A stretch of DNA of 64,000 nt, taken from the NCBI GenBank assembly GCA_947500845.1, contig CANMTP010000020.1, positions 1 through 64,000 of the forward strand, written 5' to 3'. The position numbers and the translations under genes were made by a program. Below the pieces are notes generated by a model, which was not told the origin of the DNA, did not search any database, and saw only the letters and a program-made list of their open reading frames with translations. How positions within the stretch are numbered: position 1 is the first letter of the stretch; each line of letters begins with the position of its first letter. Shown here one piece after another: positions 45,252 to 54,311 of the stretch. The DNA comes from an uncultured Aquimarina sp. (lineage in GTDB: Bacteria; Bacteroidota; Bacteroidia; Flavobacteriales; Flavobacteriaceae).

Positions 45252-46817
45252 TTATTTTGCAATATTCACAGCCCTAGTCTCTCTTATCACAGTTACCTTA
45301 ACCTGACCAGGATAAGTCATATCTGTTTGGACTTTCTGAGAAATCTCGAATGAAAGACTGGCCGCTTTTTCGTCGTTTACCTTTTCACTTTCAACAATTA
45401 CTCTTAATTCTCTACCCGCCTGAATTGCATATGCTTTTTTAACTCCATCAAAGGCAAAAGCGATCTCTTCCAAATCTTTTAATCGTTGAATATACGAATC
45501 TAATACTTGTCTTCTTGCTCCTGGTCTTGCTCCACTAATCGCATCACAAACTTGAATTATTGGAGATATCAATGATGTCATCTCTACCTCATCGTGGTGT
45601 GCTCCAATTGCATTGCACACCTCAGCTTTTTCTCCATATTTTTCGGCCCATTGCATTCCTAAAATAGCATGAGGAACCTCTGTCTCGGTATCAGGAACTT
45701 TTCCTATATCATGAAGTAATCCGGCTCTTTTTGCAAGTTTTGGATTTAATCCCAACTCTGAAGCCATAACACCGCATAATTTTGCCACCTCTCTAGAATG
45801 TTGCAGCAGATTTTGTCCGTATGATGACCTATACTTCATTCTACCGATAGTTTTTATAAGTTCTGGATGCAATCCATGAATACCTAGATCAATAACTGTA
45901 CGCTTCCCTACCTCTATGATCTCCTCATCGATCTGCTTTCTAGTTTTTCTAACTACTTCTTCAATGCGGGCTGGGTGAATTCTACCGTCTGTAACTAACT
46001 TATGCAACGAAAGACGTGCTACTTCTCGTCGTACCGAATCAAAACATGATAAAATTATTGCTTCCGGAGTATCATCTACAATAATTTCTACGCCTGTAGC
46101 TGCTTCAATAGCCCGAATGTTTCTCCCTTCTCTACCGATGATTCTTCCCTTTACATCATCACTCTCAATATTAAATACAGAAACACAGTTTTCTATGGCC
46201 TCTTCTGTACCTATTCTCTGGATGGTATTGATGATTATTTTCTTAGCTTCTTGCTGTGCTGTTAATTTAGCCTCTTCTATTGTATCTTGAATAAGAGACA
46301 TCGAATCTGTTTTTGCTTGCTCTTTAAGTGATTCTACAAGTTGTTCTTTTGCATCCTCTGCAGATAATCCAGAAATAACTTCTAATTGTTGCACCTGACT
46401 TTTATGAAGTTTTTTAAGTTCATTTTGCTTCTTTTCGAGATACTCATTACGTTTATCGTAGTTTTTTATCTTTTCCTGAAGCTCTTCATTTAGCTTTTTA
46501 CTTTTTGATAATTCGTTGGAAACCTGAGACTCTTTATCTCTGGTTCTTTTTTCTGCTTCAGCAATTTTTTTATCTCTAGATAAAATTACTTTTTCGTGCT
46601 CTGATTTTAATTCAATAAACTTTTCTTTAGCCTGAAGTATTTTGTCCTTCTTAATAGTTTCGCCTTCGCTTTTTGCATCTCTTATGATACTTTCAGAATT
46701 TTTCTTTGCAGTCCTAATAATTTCTGAAGCTTTATTACGCTCTAATATCTTGGCAATTATAAAGCCTATGATTAGTCCTGCTACTGAAGCTATAATTAAA
46801 AATATAATGTTATCCAT
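45252..46817 (-). CDS. rny: Ribonuclease Y
   Basis: The protein has 521 residues. An N-terminal membrane helix (about 3-24, [20 protein letters not shown]) is followed by a long coiled coil (about 30-190), a KH RNA-binding domain (about 205-270, [19 protein letters not shown]) and an HD domain (about 335-430, [15 protein letters not shown]). It is the membrane-bound endoribonuclease that starts mRNA decay in many bacteria. It lies downstream of the 6S-like RNA and zapA on the same strand. Confidence 0.96.
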   Translation of the reverse strand: MDNIIFLIIASVAGLIIGFIIAKILERNKASEIIRTAKKNSESIIRDAKSEGETIKKDKILQAKEKFIELKSEHEKVILSRDKKIAEAEKRTRDKESQVSNELSKSKKLNEELQEKIKNYDKRNEYLEKKQNELKKLHKSQVQQLEVISGLSAEDAKEQLVESLKEQAKTDSMSLIQDTIEEAKLTAQQEAKKIIINTIQRIGTEEAIENCVSVFNIESDDVKGRIIGREGRNIRAIEAATGVEIIVDDTPEAIILSCFDSVRREVARLSLHKLVTDGRIHPARIEEVVRKTRKQIDEEIIEVGKRTVIDLGIHGLHPELIKTIGRMKYRSSYGQNLLQHSREVAKLCGVMASELGLNPKLAKRAGLLHDIGKVPDTETEVPHAILGMQWAEKYGEKAEVCNAIGAHHDEVEMTSLISPIIQVCDAISGARPGARRQVLDSYIQRLKDLEEIAFAFDGVKKAYAIQAGRELRVIVESEKVNDEKAASLSFEISQKVQTDMTYPGQVKVTVIRETRAVNIAK

Positions 46818-46840
46818 AATTCTGTGTAATATTTATATAT

Positions 46841-47010
46841 AAAAAAAGCCTGCACTAGCAAAGGTTCTGTATAAACTCTGTAAAAACAGGTTTAGGGCTA
46901 ACAAGCTGCTCAAGAATCCGCTCAAGGCGGCGCGCTTTTACAACTTAAACTCACCCTTTTTAATTAATTCTTGTTGAGTTTATCAAAATAACAACTAGTG
47001 CAGGCAGTAA
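46841..47010 (-). ncRNA. ssrS: 6S-like RNA between zapA and rny
   Basis: On the minus strand a stretch of about 165 bases folds into one long rod closed by a perfect 11-bp stem (CTGCACTAG core; arms 46995-47005 and 46848-46858), with a central open region and an internal GC-rich terminal hairpin (CCGCCTTGAGCGG near 46915-46935). Small side hairpins AAACTCA/TGAGTTT and CTG-TTTTTA-CAG sit on the two sides of the middle. It ends in seven T after the closing stem, a terminator. This shape and the position beside zapA, as in proteobacterial zapA-ssrS, point to 6S RNA, which binds RNA polymerase. No good reading frame exists here. Confidence 0.7.
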
Positions 47011-47031
47011 CCTATTTATTTTTAATGAACG

Positions 47032-47322
47032 TTATGATAAATGATCTTGCAACAAATCACTTAAAGCGTTTAATCTGTTTGCCACATTATCCATATTACC
47101 ATCTTTATCTATACTCTTCTGTTCGACCTGTGCAGCAAACTGTAAGGCGCACATTGCCAATACATCTTGCTTATCTCTAACCGCATAACTTTGCTCAAAT
47201 TGCTTAATCATTGATTCTATCTTTTTTGCTGCTTTTCGTAATCCTTCTTCCTGTTCTGGATTTATGGTTAAAGGATACACCCGATCTGCAATCGATAGTT
47301 TGATTTTAAGCTTATCTGCCAT
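47032..47322 (-). CDS. zapA: Cell division protein ZapA
   Basis: The protein has 96 residues. The N-terminal beta-strands (KLKIKLSIADRVYPLTINPEQEEGLRKAAKKI) and the following long coiled coil (QFEQSYAVRDKQDVLAMCALQFAAQVEQ) match ZapA, which bundles FtsZ filaments at midcell. It is 7 bases downstream of a coiled-coil gene and just upstream of the 6S-like RNA, so these genes probably share a transcript. Confidence 0.92.
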   Translation of the reverse strand: MADKLKIKLSIADRVYPLTINPEQEEGLRKAAKKIESMIKQFEQSYAVRDKQDVLAMCALQFAAQVEQKSIDKDGNMDNVANRLNALSDLLQDHLS

Positions 47323-47329
47323 ATTATAA

Positions 47330-47623
47330 TTATTCAGAGAGCTGTGCTATACACATATCAATTTCTCTTATTAAGGCGTTTATCTTGAGCTTGGTCTCCC
47401 TTTTATATTCATCACTGCCTAGCATTGCGTTAGCATTTTTGAGTGCACTGAATTTTTCTTCCCACTGCTTTAATTGATCTGACTGAAGTAGAGAAACTGA
47501 CTCTAATTCTTGTATTTTACTCTTTAAGACCGCTTGTTGCTTTTTCATTAATTCATACTTATGTAGCAACTTGCTTATCCTATTCTCAAGAGAATCAACA
47601 ATTTCAATTAAATCACTCATCAA
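47330..47623 (-). CDS. Small coiled-coil protein, likely division-associated
   Basis: The protein has 97 residues. Almost the whole length is predicted helical coiled coil (SLENRISKLLHKYELMKKQ, then SKIQELESVSLLQSDQLKQ). There is no membrane segment. It starts the zapA transcription unit, and in Flavobacteriia a short coiled-coil gene regularly precedes zapA. A ZapB-like or FtsZ-associated role is an inference from context and shape only. Confidence 0.75.
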   Translation of the reverse strand: MMSDLIEIVDSLENRISKLLHKYELMKKQQAVLKSKIQELESVSLLQSDQLKQWEEKFSALKNANAMLGSDEYKRETKLKINALIREIDMCIAQLSE

Positions 47624-47649
47624 TAAATATTACACAATACTTCGTTACA

Positions 47650-47680
47650 CAAAGTTAACATACCAATTGAAAAAAACCAA
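47650..47680 (-). promoter_or_regulatory. Promoter of the coiled-coil/zapA unit
   Basis: On the minus strand TTG (47678-47680), 20 bases, then TAACTTTG (47650-47657): an exact -7 match with good spacing. The start codon at 47623 follows 26 bases later. Confidence 0.7.
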
Positions 47681-47703
47681 TAGTTTTTAAACTAATTTTA
47701 CAG

Positions 47704-48831
47704 CTATCCTCTATTACCGCTTAATCCTAATATTTCTTTGACTTTAGCCAGTGAAGATGCAATGATTTGATGCATGTCATAATAACGATATTCTGCTAAT
47801 CGACCACCAAAGATTATATGGTTTAGTTTAAGTGATTCTTCTTTATACTTTTTATAGATCTCTTGGTTTCTATCATTATTTATAGGATAGTACGCTTCTT
47901 TTCCCTGATCCCAAGCCTCTGGATACTCTTTGGTGATAATGGTTTTACTTTGTTTTCCAAATTCGAAGTGCTTATGTTCAATAATTCTGGTAAAAGGGTA
48001 TTCTGTGTCATTATAATTCACCACGGCGTTACCTTGATAATTCTCGATCTCATGTAGTTCATTTTCAAAACGTAATGATCTATACTCTAATTTTCCATAT
48101 TTATATTCAAAAAACTCGTCAATCTTACCCGTATATACCACGTTATTTGCCAAGGCTTCTAATTCACTCCTGCTTTCAAAAAAATCCACATCTGTTTTGG
48201 TATCAACCCCGTCAAGTAACCCATTAATAATAACATTGTATCCTCCAACAGGTATTCCCTGATATCTATCATTAAAATAATTATTATTGAAGGTATATCT
48301 AACTGGTAAGCGTTTAATAATAAAAGCAGGAAGATCTGTGGCCTTTTTTCCCCATTGTTTTTCAGTATATTCCTTTATAAAAGTTTCATAAATATCCTTT
48401 CCTACCAATGACAAGGCTTGCTCTTCGAGGTTCTGAGGCGATTTAGTTCCATATTTAGCTACTTGTTCGTCAATAACTGCTTTTGCCTCTTCTGGTGTTC
48501 TAGTTCCCCATAACTGATAAAAAGTATTCATATTAAAAGGTAAATTATAAAGTTTACCTTTTGACAAAGACATAGGAGAATTTATGTAATTATTAAACGT
48601 AGCAAATTGATTTACATAATCCCATATTCGCTGATCATTTGTATGAAAAATATGCGCTCCATATTTATGTATATTTATACCTTCTTTCTCTTCACAATAC
48701 ACATTTCCTCCCAAGTGATTTCGCTTATCTATAACCAAACACTTTTTATTAAGTTTGGTCATCTCATGAGCAAAAACACTTCCAAATAACCCTGCTCCTA
48801 CTATTAAATAATCATATTCTTTTACGCTCAC
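47704..48831 (-). CDS. glf: UDP-galactopyranose mutase
   Basis: The protein has 375 residues, the normal length. The N-terminal FAD-binding Rossmann motif is VGAGLFGSVFAHE (11-23). Typical Glf blocks follow: RNHLGGNVYCEE, KYGAHIFHT, EKQWGKKATDLPA, RYTFNNNYFNDRYQGIP and GGRLAEYRYYDMHQ. It interconverts UDP-galactopyranose and UDP-galactofuranose, the donor for galactofuranose in surface glycans. It is divergent from a putative galactofuranosyltransferase gene. A -7 element lies about 50 bases upstream. Confidence 0.96.
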   Translation of the reverse strand: MSVKEYDYLIVGAGLFGSVFAHEMTKLNKKCLVIDKRNHLGGNVYCEEKEGINIHKYGAHIFHTNDQRIWDYVNQFATFNNYINSPMSLSKGKLYNLPFNMNTFYQLWGTRTPEEAKAVIDEQVAKYGTKSPQNLEEQALSLVGKDIYETFIKEYTEKQWGKKATDLPAFIIKRLPVRYTFNNNYFNDRYQGIPVGGYNVIINGLLDGVDTKTDVDFFESRSELEALANNVVYTGKIDEFFEYKYGKLEYRSLRFENELHEIENYQGNAVVNYNDTEYPFTRIIEHKHFEFGKQSKTIITKEYPEAWDQGKEAYYPINNDRNQEIYKKYKEESLKLNHIIFGGRLAEYRYYDMHQIIASSLAKVKEILGLSGNRG

Positions 48832-48881
48832 TTTTTACAATATTTTTGAGTTTACTATTTATTGAACTGAATATCCAATGA

Positions 48882-48889
48882 CAAAACTA
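48882..48889 (-). promoter_or_regulatory. Promoter -7 element for glf
   Basis: On the minus strand TAGTTTTG, an exact TAnnTTTG match, 51 bases before the glf start. No -33 TTG within 17-23 bases. Confidence 0.5.
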
Positions 48890-48987
48890 ATGTTTTACAT
48901 CTCCATTTCATCTTAATCAACAAAGATTCCAACAGTAATTCTTGCAATTATCTTAATAATATGTGGCATAAAAAAATAAAATGTATG

Positions 48988-48995
48988 TATCTTTC
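48988..48995 (+). promoter_or_regulatory. Promoter -7 element for the glycosyltransferase gene
   Basis: TATCTTTC lies 23 bases before the ATG at 49018, one base off consensus. No clear -33 box. Confidence 0.4.
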
Positions 48996-49017
48996 CTTCC
49001 AGAAATTTAGATAAAAT

Positions 49018-50061
49018 ATGATAGGGTATTACATCTCAAGAAATTACAAATCTCTTTTCAATGCAGCTGGTAAAGCCAAAACCGATTGTGAGTTTATTTT
49101 GGAGGAAAAGGGATTTAAAAACCTTGGATTTAAACAGTCATCAATTCCTAATTCTGCTTTAGGCACAATAAAAAATTTTTTTGGAATAAGTCTTGCGCTG
49201 TTACGTCTCCCTTTAAAAAGTACACTATGCACACAGTATCCTTTAAACAAGTTTAGAGCATACGTATTATTTATTGCAAAATTGAAACGCTGCAAGGTTA
49301 TTACGATAGTACATGATGTGAGATTTTTAAAAGGACGTACCGGTAATGCTGCTAAGGAACTAAAAAAAATAATCTCTTCAGATGCAATCATTGTTCATAA
49401 TCAGGCAATGAAGAATTGGTTTCTTGAACAAAATGTTCAAATACCAATAATTGTATTAGGAATCTTTGATTATATTCTAAGCGATGGACTGCCAGAACAA
49501 AACAATGATAGTGAAACGAAACCTTATGAAGTTGTTTACGCTGGAGGATTTGGTGAAGGTAAGAACTCCTATATATACGATCTCGACACTTTAGAAAAGA
49601 ATGATTTTAAGATGAAACTTTATGGTATCGGTTTTGAATATGAAAAACTTAAAGTTTCGAACGAAGAATCCATCTTGTCATATGAAGGTGCATTTCCATC
49701 AGATCAAGTAGCGTATCATATAAAAGGCTCTTTTGGCTTGGTCTGGGATGGTATTTCTACAAAGGAGTGCAGCGGACAATATGGCCAATATCTGAAATTT
49801 AATAATCCGCACAAGACATCTTTATATATTCTATGTGGCCTCCCCGTTATTGTATGGGATAAGGCAGCGATTAGTAAATTTATAGTAGAAAACAATTTAG
49901 GAATCACCATTTCTAATTTGGCAGATTTAAGCGATACGCTAGAAAGGCTTTCTAATGAAGAATATCAAACTATGAAATCGAATGTTAATCAGGTAAGAAC
50001 AAAAATAATTTCTGGGGGATATTTAAATAATGCTTTAAATGAAGCGTTACAGAATATATAA
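49018..50061 (+). CDS. Putative galactofuranosyltransferase (WbbI-like)
   Basis: The protein has 347 residues with the two-domain look of a GT-B glycosyltransferase. The C-terminal domain has FGLVWDGISTKECSG, GQYLKFNNPHKTSLYI and GLPVIVWDKAAISKFI, which match the pattern I know from the E. coli beta-1,6-galactofuranosyltransferase WbbI. Its place next to glf, which makes UDP-galactofuranose, supports the same donor. The acceptor is unknown. No membrane helices are present, so it probably acts at the cytoplasmic face. Confidence 0.8.
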   Translation: MIGYYISRNYKSLFNAAGKAKTDCEFILEEKGFKNLGFKQSSIPNSALGTIKNFFGISLALLRLPLKSTLCTQYPLNKFRAYVLFIAKLKRCKVITIVHDVRFLKGRTGNAAKELKKIISSDAIIVHNQAMKNWFLEQNVQIPIIVLGIFDYILSDGLPEQNNDSETKPYEVVYAGGFGEGKNSYIYDLDTLEKNDFKMKLYGIGFEYEKLKVSNEESILSYEGAFPSDQVAYHIKGSFGLVWDGISTKECSGQYGQYLKFNNPHKTSLYILCGLPVIVWDKAAISKFIVENNLGITISNLADLSDTLERLSNEEYQTMKSNVNQVRTKIISGGYLNNALNEALQNI

Positions 50062-50117
50062 CAAAAAAAAAGGTTGTTTTATACGGTGTACTTAAACATA
50101 TACTTTTATACTTATCT

Positions 50118-51806
50118 ATGCGAACAATAATATTTTCTATACTATTTGGTATTTCTTTCTGTTTTGGACAAGATGATGTTCCTAAAGACTATTTTATGAA
50201 TCCCCTAGATGTTCCCGTGGTAGTATCTGGTACTTTTGGGGAATTACGATCTAATCATTTTCATTCTGGATTAGATATGAAAACTAATGGAGAAGAAGGA
50301 CTTAATGTATATGCCGCAGCATCCGGAAGAGTAAGCAGAATAAAAGTATCTCATGGAGGATATGGAAAAGCCATTTACCTTTTGCACCCAAATGGATACA
50401 CAACCGTCTATGCCCACTTAAAAAAGTTTGCTCCAAAGATTGAGGAATTTGTAAAAGAGAGACAATATGCAAAAGAGTCTTATGAAATCGAGCTTTTTCC
50501 AAAATCGGGGACCCTAGAAGTAAAAAAAGGAGATATTATCGCCTACAGTGGTAATACTGGTGGAAGCTCTGGTCCACATCTTCATTTTGAGATTCGGGAT
50601 TCGAAATCTAGACCCATGAACCCCATGAGCTTTGGTATTGAGGTAGAAGACACAAAAAAACCTATAGTTAATGGTCTATGGGCGTATAGTTTAGATAAAA
50701 ATGCTCATGTAAACGGAAATCAAGAACCTTATCGACTTACCCTTACCCCTAAAGAGGATGGTACCTTAAAAGCAGAAAATATTACTGCTCATGGCAATAT
50801 TGGTTTTGGTATTTCTACAATCGACAAACAGGATCTTGCTCCTAATCACAATGGGGTTTACAAAATAACCACAGAGATTAATGGACAAAAAAATCTTAAG
50901 TTAGAGATGAATCGCTTTTCATTTTCTGAAACAAGATATGTAAATAGATTAATCAATTACAAGTATTTCAAAAAATACCGTAGTAGAATCAGTAAACTAT
51001 TTATTGAACAAAATAATCCTTTAACGATTTTTAAGACTAAAGTTAACAACGGTTTTATTAAAGTTGGCGATAGCTTTTCTTATAACTATAGGATATTGGT
51101 TGAAGATTATAAAAGTAATACTACAGTGATTAATGTTCCTATCAAGGGAAAATATATCGATTCTATTGCGAAATCTGAAACATTTAAAACTTCAGATTTT
51201 GTTAAGGCTAATGAGAATTACACCTACAACTCTGGGATTGTTGATCTTTTAATTCCTAAAGGAAGCCTATATGAAGACACATATTTAGATCTTTTGGTAA
51301 ACGGGGAAACGGCTGAAATACATAATGATGAGACTCCACTTCACAAAAACATAACCTTAGTGTTTGACGTTTCTCACTATAAGGATGAAGATAAAAAGAA
51401 ACTATATATTGGTCGTATTAACGGGAATGATAAAATATATTACACAAGAACCTCGAAAAAAGAAAATCGATTTTCTACCAGGACCAGAACATTTGGGAAA
51501 TATTCTTTATTTTCAGACACCCAAAAACCAACTATAGTTCCTATTAATGTCTCTAGTAAAAAATGGATCTCGCAAGCGACCCATTTAAAAGTAAAGATTA
51601 ATGATACCGAAAGTGGTATAAAAAGTTATAGAGGCACATTAAATGGGAAATTTATTTTAATGGAGTATGATTATAAAACCGGAATGTTAGTTTATGATTT
51701 TAGCGACAATGTTAATACAGATTCTGAAAATAATTTTAAATTGGTCGTGCTAGATAACGTGGGAAACAGAGCGACGTTCGAAACCACATTTTATAGAAAA
51801 CCTTAA
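50118..51806 (+). CDS. Exported M23-family metallopeptidase
   Basis: The protein has 562 residues and a signal peptide (about 1-18). The LytM/M23 domain (about 25-180) has the zinc ligands in HFHSGLDM and GPHLHFEIRD, both intact, so it may cut peptidoglycan cross-links or other peptides. The long C-terminal part (about 190-560) is beta-rich with no known motif, as in the flavobacterial version of this family. It is 14 bases upstream of the TonB-dependent receptor gene and very likely cotranscribed with it. Confidence 0.92.
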   Translation: MRTIIFSILFGISFCFGQDDVPKDYFMNPLDVPVVVSGTFGELRSNHFHSGLDMKTNGEEGLNVYAAASGRVSRIKVSHGGYGKAIYLLHPNGYTTVYAHLKKFAPKIEEFVKERQYAKESYEIELFPKSGTLEVKKGDIIAYSGNTGGSSGPHLHFEIRDSKSRPMNPMSFGIEVEDTKKPIVNGLWAYSLDKNAHVNGNQEPYRLTLTPKEDGTLKAENITAHGNIGFGISTIDKQDLAPNHNGVYKITTEINGQKNLKLEMNRFSFSETRYVNRLINYKYFKKYRSRISKLFIEQNNPLTIFKTKVNNGFIKVGDSFSYNYRILVEDYKSNTTVINVPIKGKYIDSIAKSETFKTSDFVKANENYTYNSGIVDLLIPKGSLYEDTYLDLLVNGETAEIHNDETPLHKNITLVFDVSHYKDEDKKKLYIGRINGNDKIYYTRTSKKENRFSTRTRTFGKYSLFSDTQKPTIVPINVSSKKWISQATHLKVKINDTESGIKSYRGTLNGKFILMEYDYKTGMLVYDFSDNVNTDSENNFKLVVLDNVGNRATFETTFYRKP

Positions 51807-51820
51807 AACCATCTCATTTC

Positions 51821-54289
51821 TTGAAAAATCGCTTTTTCCTCTTCCTAATCACATCAATATTATTCAGTTACTCTTCTTCTGCTCAAAATGCAATACTAAA
51901 AGGCGTCGTTCTTGATGAAAATAACACTCCGGTGCAAGGAGCTAACATAACTTTTAACAATTCGGGTACTCAATCGAATAAAAATGGTGTGTATGAACTA
52001 AGTATTCCTGCCAATAAGGAAATACAAGTAGTAATCTCTCATATTGCTTTAAAGAGTCTTCAGTTTACCATAAAACTTGAAGAAAATCAAGAATATGAGT
52101 TGAATCCAGTACTTAAAACCAATGTAGAACAAATAAGTACTGTAGTCATATCGGGTAGAGAAAGAAAAATTGTTGAAGGAATTACTACTCTAGATCCAGA
52201 AACCATACGAACAACTCCTTCAGCCAATGCCGGAGTAGAAGGACTGCTTAAAAGTCTTCCCGGAGTTAGTTCTAACAATGAACTAAGTACTCAATATTCT
52301 GTTCGTGGTGGAAATTATGATGAAAATCTTGTGTATGTTAATGAGATCGAAGTGTACCGCCCTTTTTTAATTAGATCAGGGCAACAAGAAGGCCTAAGTT
52401 TTGTAAACACAGATTTGGTAAGAAATGTAGATTTTTCTGCAGGAGGTTTTCAAGCAAAATATGGTGATCGATTATCTTCAGTTTTAGACATCACCTATAA
52501 AAGACCTACCCGCATAGGGGCCACGGCAGATTTAAGTTTGTTGGGCGGAAGCATTTCAGCTGGGGGAATTTCAAAAAACAAAAAGCTTTCTGGTATTGTC
52601 GGGATACGATATAGAGATAATAGTTTATTGGTCAACGCCAGAAATACTGAAACTAATTTTCAACCCTTATTCGCTGATATTCAAACATATTTGTCTTATA
52701 ATGTATCCGATAAATTCGAGCTTGGGTTCTTGGGCAATTTAGCAATCAATAAGTACGATTATCAACCGTTGAGAGAACAAGTAAATTTTGGAACATTACA
52801 AACCGTACAGGCGCTTATAGTTTCTTATCAAGGCCAGGAAGAAGATCAATACGATACTTATTTTGGTGCTTTAAAAGGGACTTATCGGCCCAATGATAAT
52901 TTAACATTAAAATTGATCGCTTCTGGATATCAAACTCAGGAACAGGAATATTATGACATTCTTGCGGCGTACGCCTTAGGAACAGTGAATACAGATATAG
53001 GTAGCGAAGATTTAGGCGAAGTAGAATTTGCTGAGGGGGTTGGCTCGCAATTAACTCATGCACGTAATGATCTTGATGCATTAATCTTTAATCTAGAGCA
53101 TAAAGGAACATATATTGCTGACACCCATCAATTTGATTGGGGCATAAAATATACTTCTGAAGATATAAAAGATCGTTTGCAAGAATATGAAATTGTTGAT
53201 TCTGCAGGTTTTTCAATACGCCCACCGATTTTTGACTTTGTAAATGATCAACCTTATACTCCTTTTGCGAGTCCGCTTGTTCCTTTTGTAAGTGTAAGGG
53301 CTATTAACGATGTAAAAATCGATCGAATCTCGGGATATGCTCAATACAGTATTCGAACGACTATCAAGGAAAGTGAAATTTGGGCCAATATCGGAGTAAG
53401 GGCACACAATTGGAATATTTATGGTAGTACAGTTCCCGGTACCGATTCTCAAATCGTATTTAGTCCCAGAGCACAACTTGCTGTAAAACCAAATTGGAAA
53501 GCCGATATGATATTTAGAGTTTCTGGCGGACTCTATCATCAACCACCATTCTATAGAGAGTTAAGAGATTCTCTGGGTGTTGTTAGACCAGAGGTTAAAG
53601 CACAACAGTCCATTCATTTGGTAGTAGGTAATGATTATAGTTTTAAAATGTGGGATCGACCCTTTAAACTGACCTCAGAAGTCTATTATAAAAAATTAAC
53701 CGATGTAAATCCTTATACTATCGAAAATGTGCGTATACGATATCGTGCCAGAAATAATGCTGAAGCTTACGCCCAAGGTTTGGATCTTCGATTAAACGGA
53801 GAGTTTGTTCCTGGTACAGAAAGCTGGGTAAGTTTAGGGTATCTAAAAACGGAGGAAAATATAGATAATAGAGGATTTATATCAAGACCTACAGATCAAC
53901 GTTTAAAGATTGGTGTTTTATTTCAAGATTATGTTCCTTCTATACCAAGTCTGAAAATGTATCTTAACATGGTCTACCAGACCGGAGTACCAGGTGGATC
54001 ACCAAGTTATGCAGATCCTTATGATTTTCAATCCAGACTACGTGATTACCGAAGGGCAGATCTTGGGATATCCTATGTCGTTGTAGACCCTAATAAAAGA
54101 TTAAGAGAAGGACACTTTTTGAATAACTTTAGAGAATTAAATCTGGGATTTGAAATTTACAATATTTTCGATAATCAGAATTCAATTACCAATACATTCG
54201 TTAGAGATGCGTCAAGCCAGCGTCAATTTGCCATTCCTAATTTTCTTACCCCGAGAGTCTTTAATGTCCGTTTAGGTATGAAGTTTTAA
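51821..54289 (+). CDS. TonB-dependent receptor with carboxypeptidase-like N-terminal domain
   Basis: The protein has 822 residues. It starts at TTG 51821, directly before a typical signal peptide (ending SSSAQN). A CarboxypepD_reg-like domain (about 24-100, LKGVVLDENNTPVQGANI) precedes the plug domain (about 120-225, SVRGGNYDENLVYVNEIEV) and a 22-strand-type barrel ending in NVRLGMKF with the usual terminal Phe. No SusD gene is nearby, so it is not a Sus-type glycan system. The ligand is unknown. It follows the M23 gene by 14 bases. Confidence 0.93.
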   Translation: MKNRFFLFLITSILFSYSSSAQNAILKGVVLDENNTPVQGANITFNNSGTQSNKNGVYELSIPANKEIQVVISHIALKSLQFTIKLEENQEYELNPVLKTNVEQISTVVISGRERKIVEGITTLDPETIRTTPSANAGVEGLLKSLPGVSSNNELSTQYSVRGGNYDENLVYVNEIEVYRPFLIRSGQQEGLSFVNTDLVRNVDFSAGGFQAKYGDRLSSVLDITYKRPTRIGATADLSLLGGSISAGGISKNKKLSGIVGIRYRDNSLLVNARNTETNFQPLFADIQTYLSYNVSDKFELGFLGNLAINKYDYQPLREQVNFGTLQTVQALIVSYQGQEEDQYDTYFGALKGTYRPNDNLTLKLIASGYQTQEQEYYDILAAYALGTVNTDIGSEDLGEVEFAEGVGSQLTHARNDLDALIFNLEHKGTYIADTHQFDWGIKYTSEDIKDRLQEYEIVDSAGFSIRPPIFDFVNDQPYTPFASPLVPFVSVRAINDVKIDRISGYAQYSIRTTIKESEIWANIGVRAHNWNIYGSTVPGTDSQIVFSPRAQLAVKPNWKADMIFRVSGGLYHQPPFYRELRDSLGVVRPEVKAQQSIHLVVGNDYSFKMWDRPFKLTSEVYYKKLTDVNPYTIENVRIRYRARNNAEAYAQGLDLRLNGEFVPGTESWVSLGYLKTEENIDNRGFISRPTDQRLKIGVLFQDYVPSIPSLKMYLNMVYQTGVPGGSPSYADPYDFQSRLRDYRRADLGISYVVVDPNKRLREGHFLNNFRELNLGFEIYNIFDNQNSITNTFVRDASSQRQFAIPNFLTPRVFNVRLGMKF

Positions 54290-54311
54290 ACATATACTTT
54301 AACTGGCTATT

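Noticed and set aside
51821..54289. Polysaccharide utilisation locus around the TonB-dependent receptor
   Set aside because: No SusD, glycoside hydrolase or regulator gene adjoins it.
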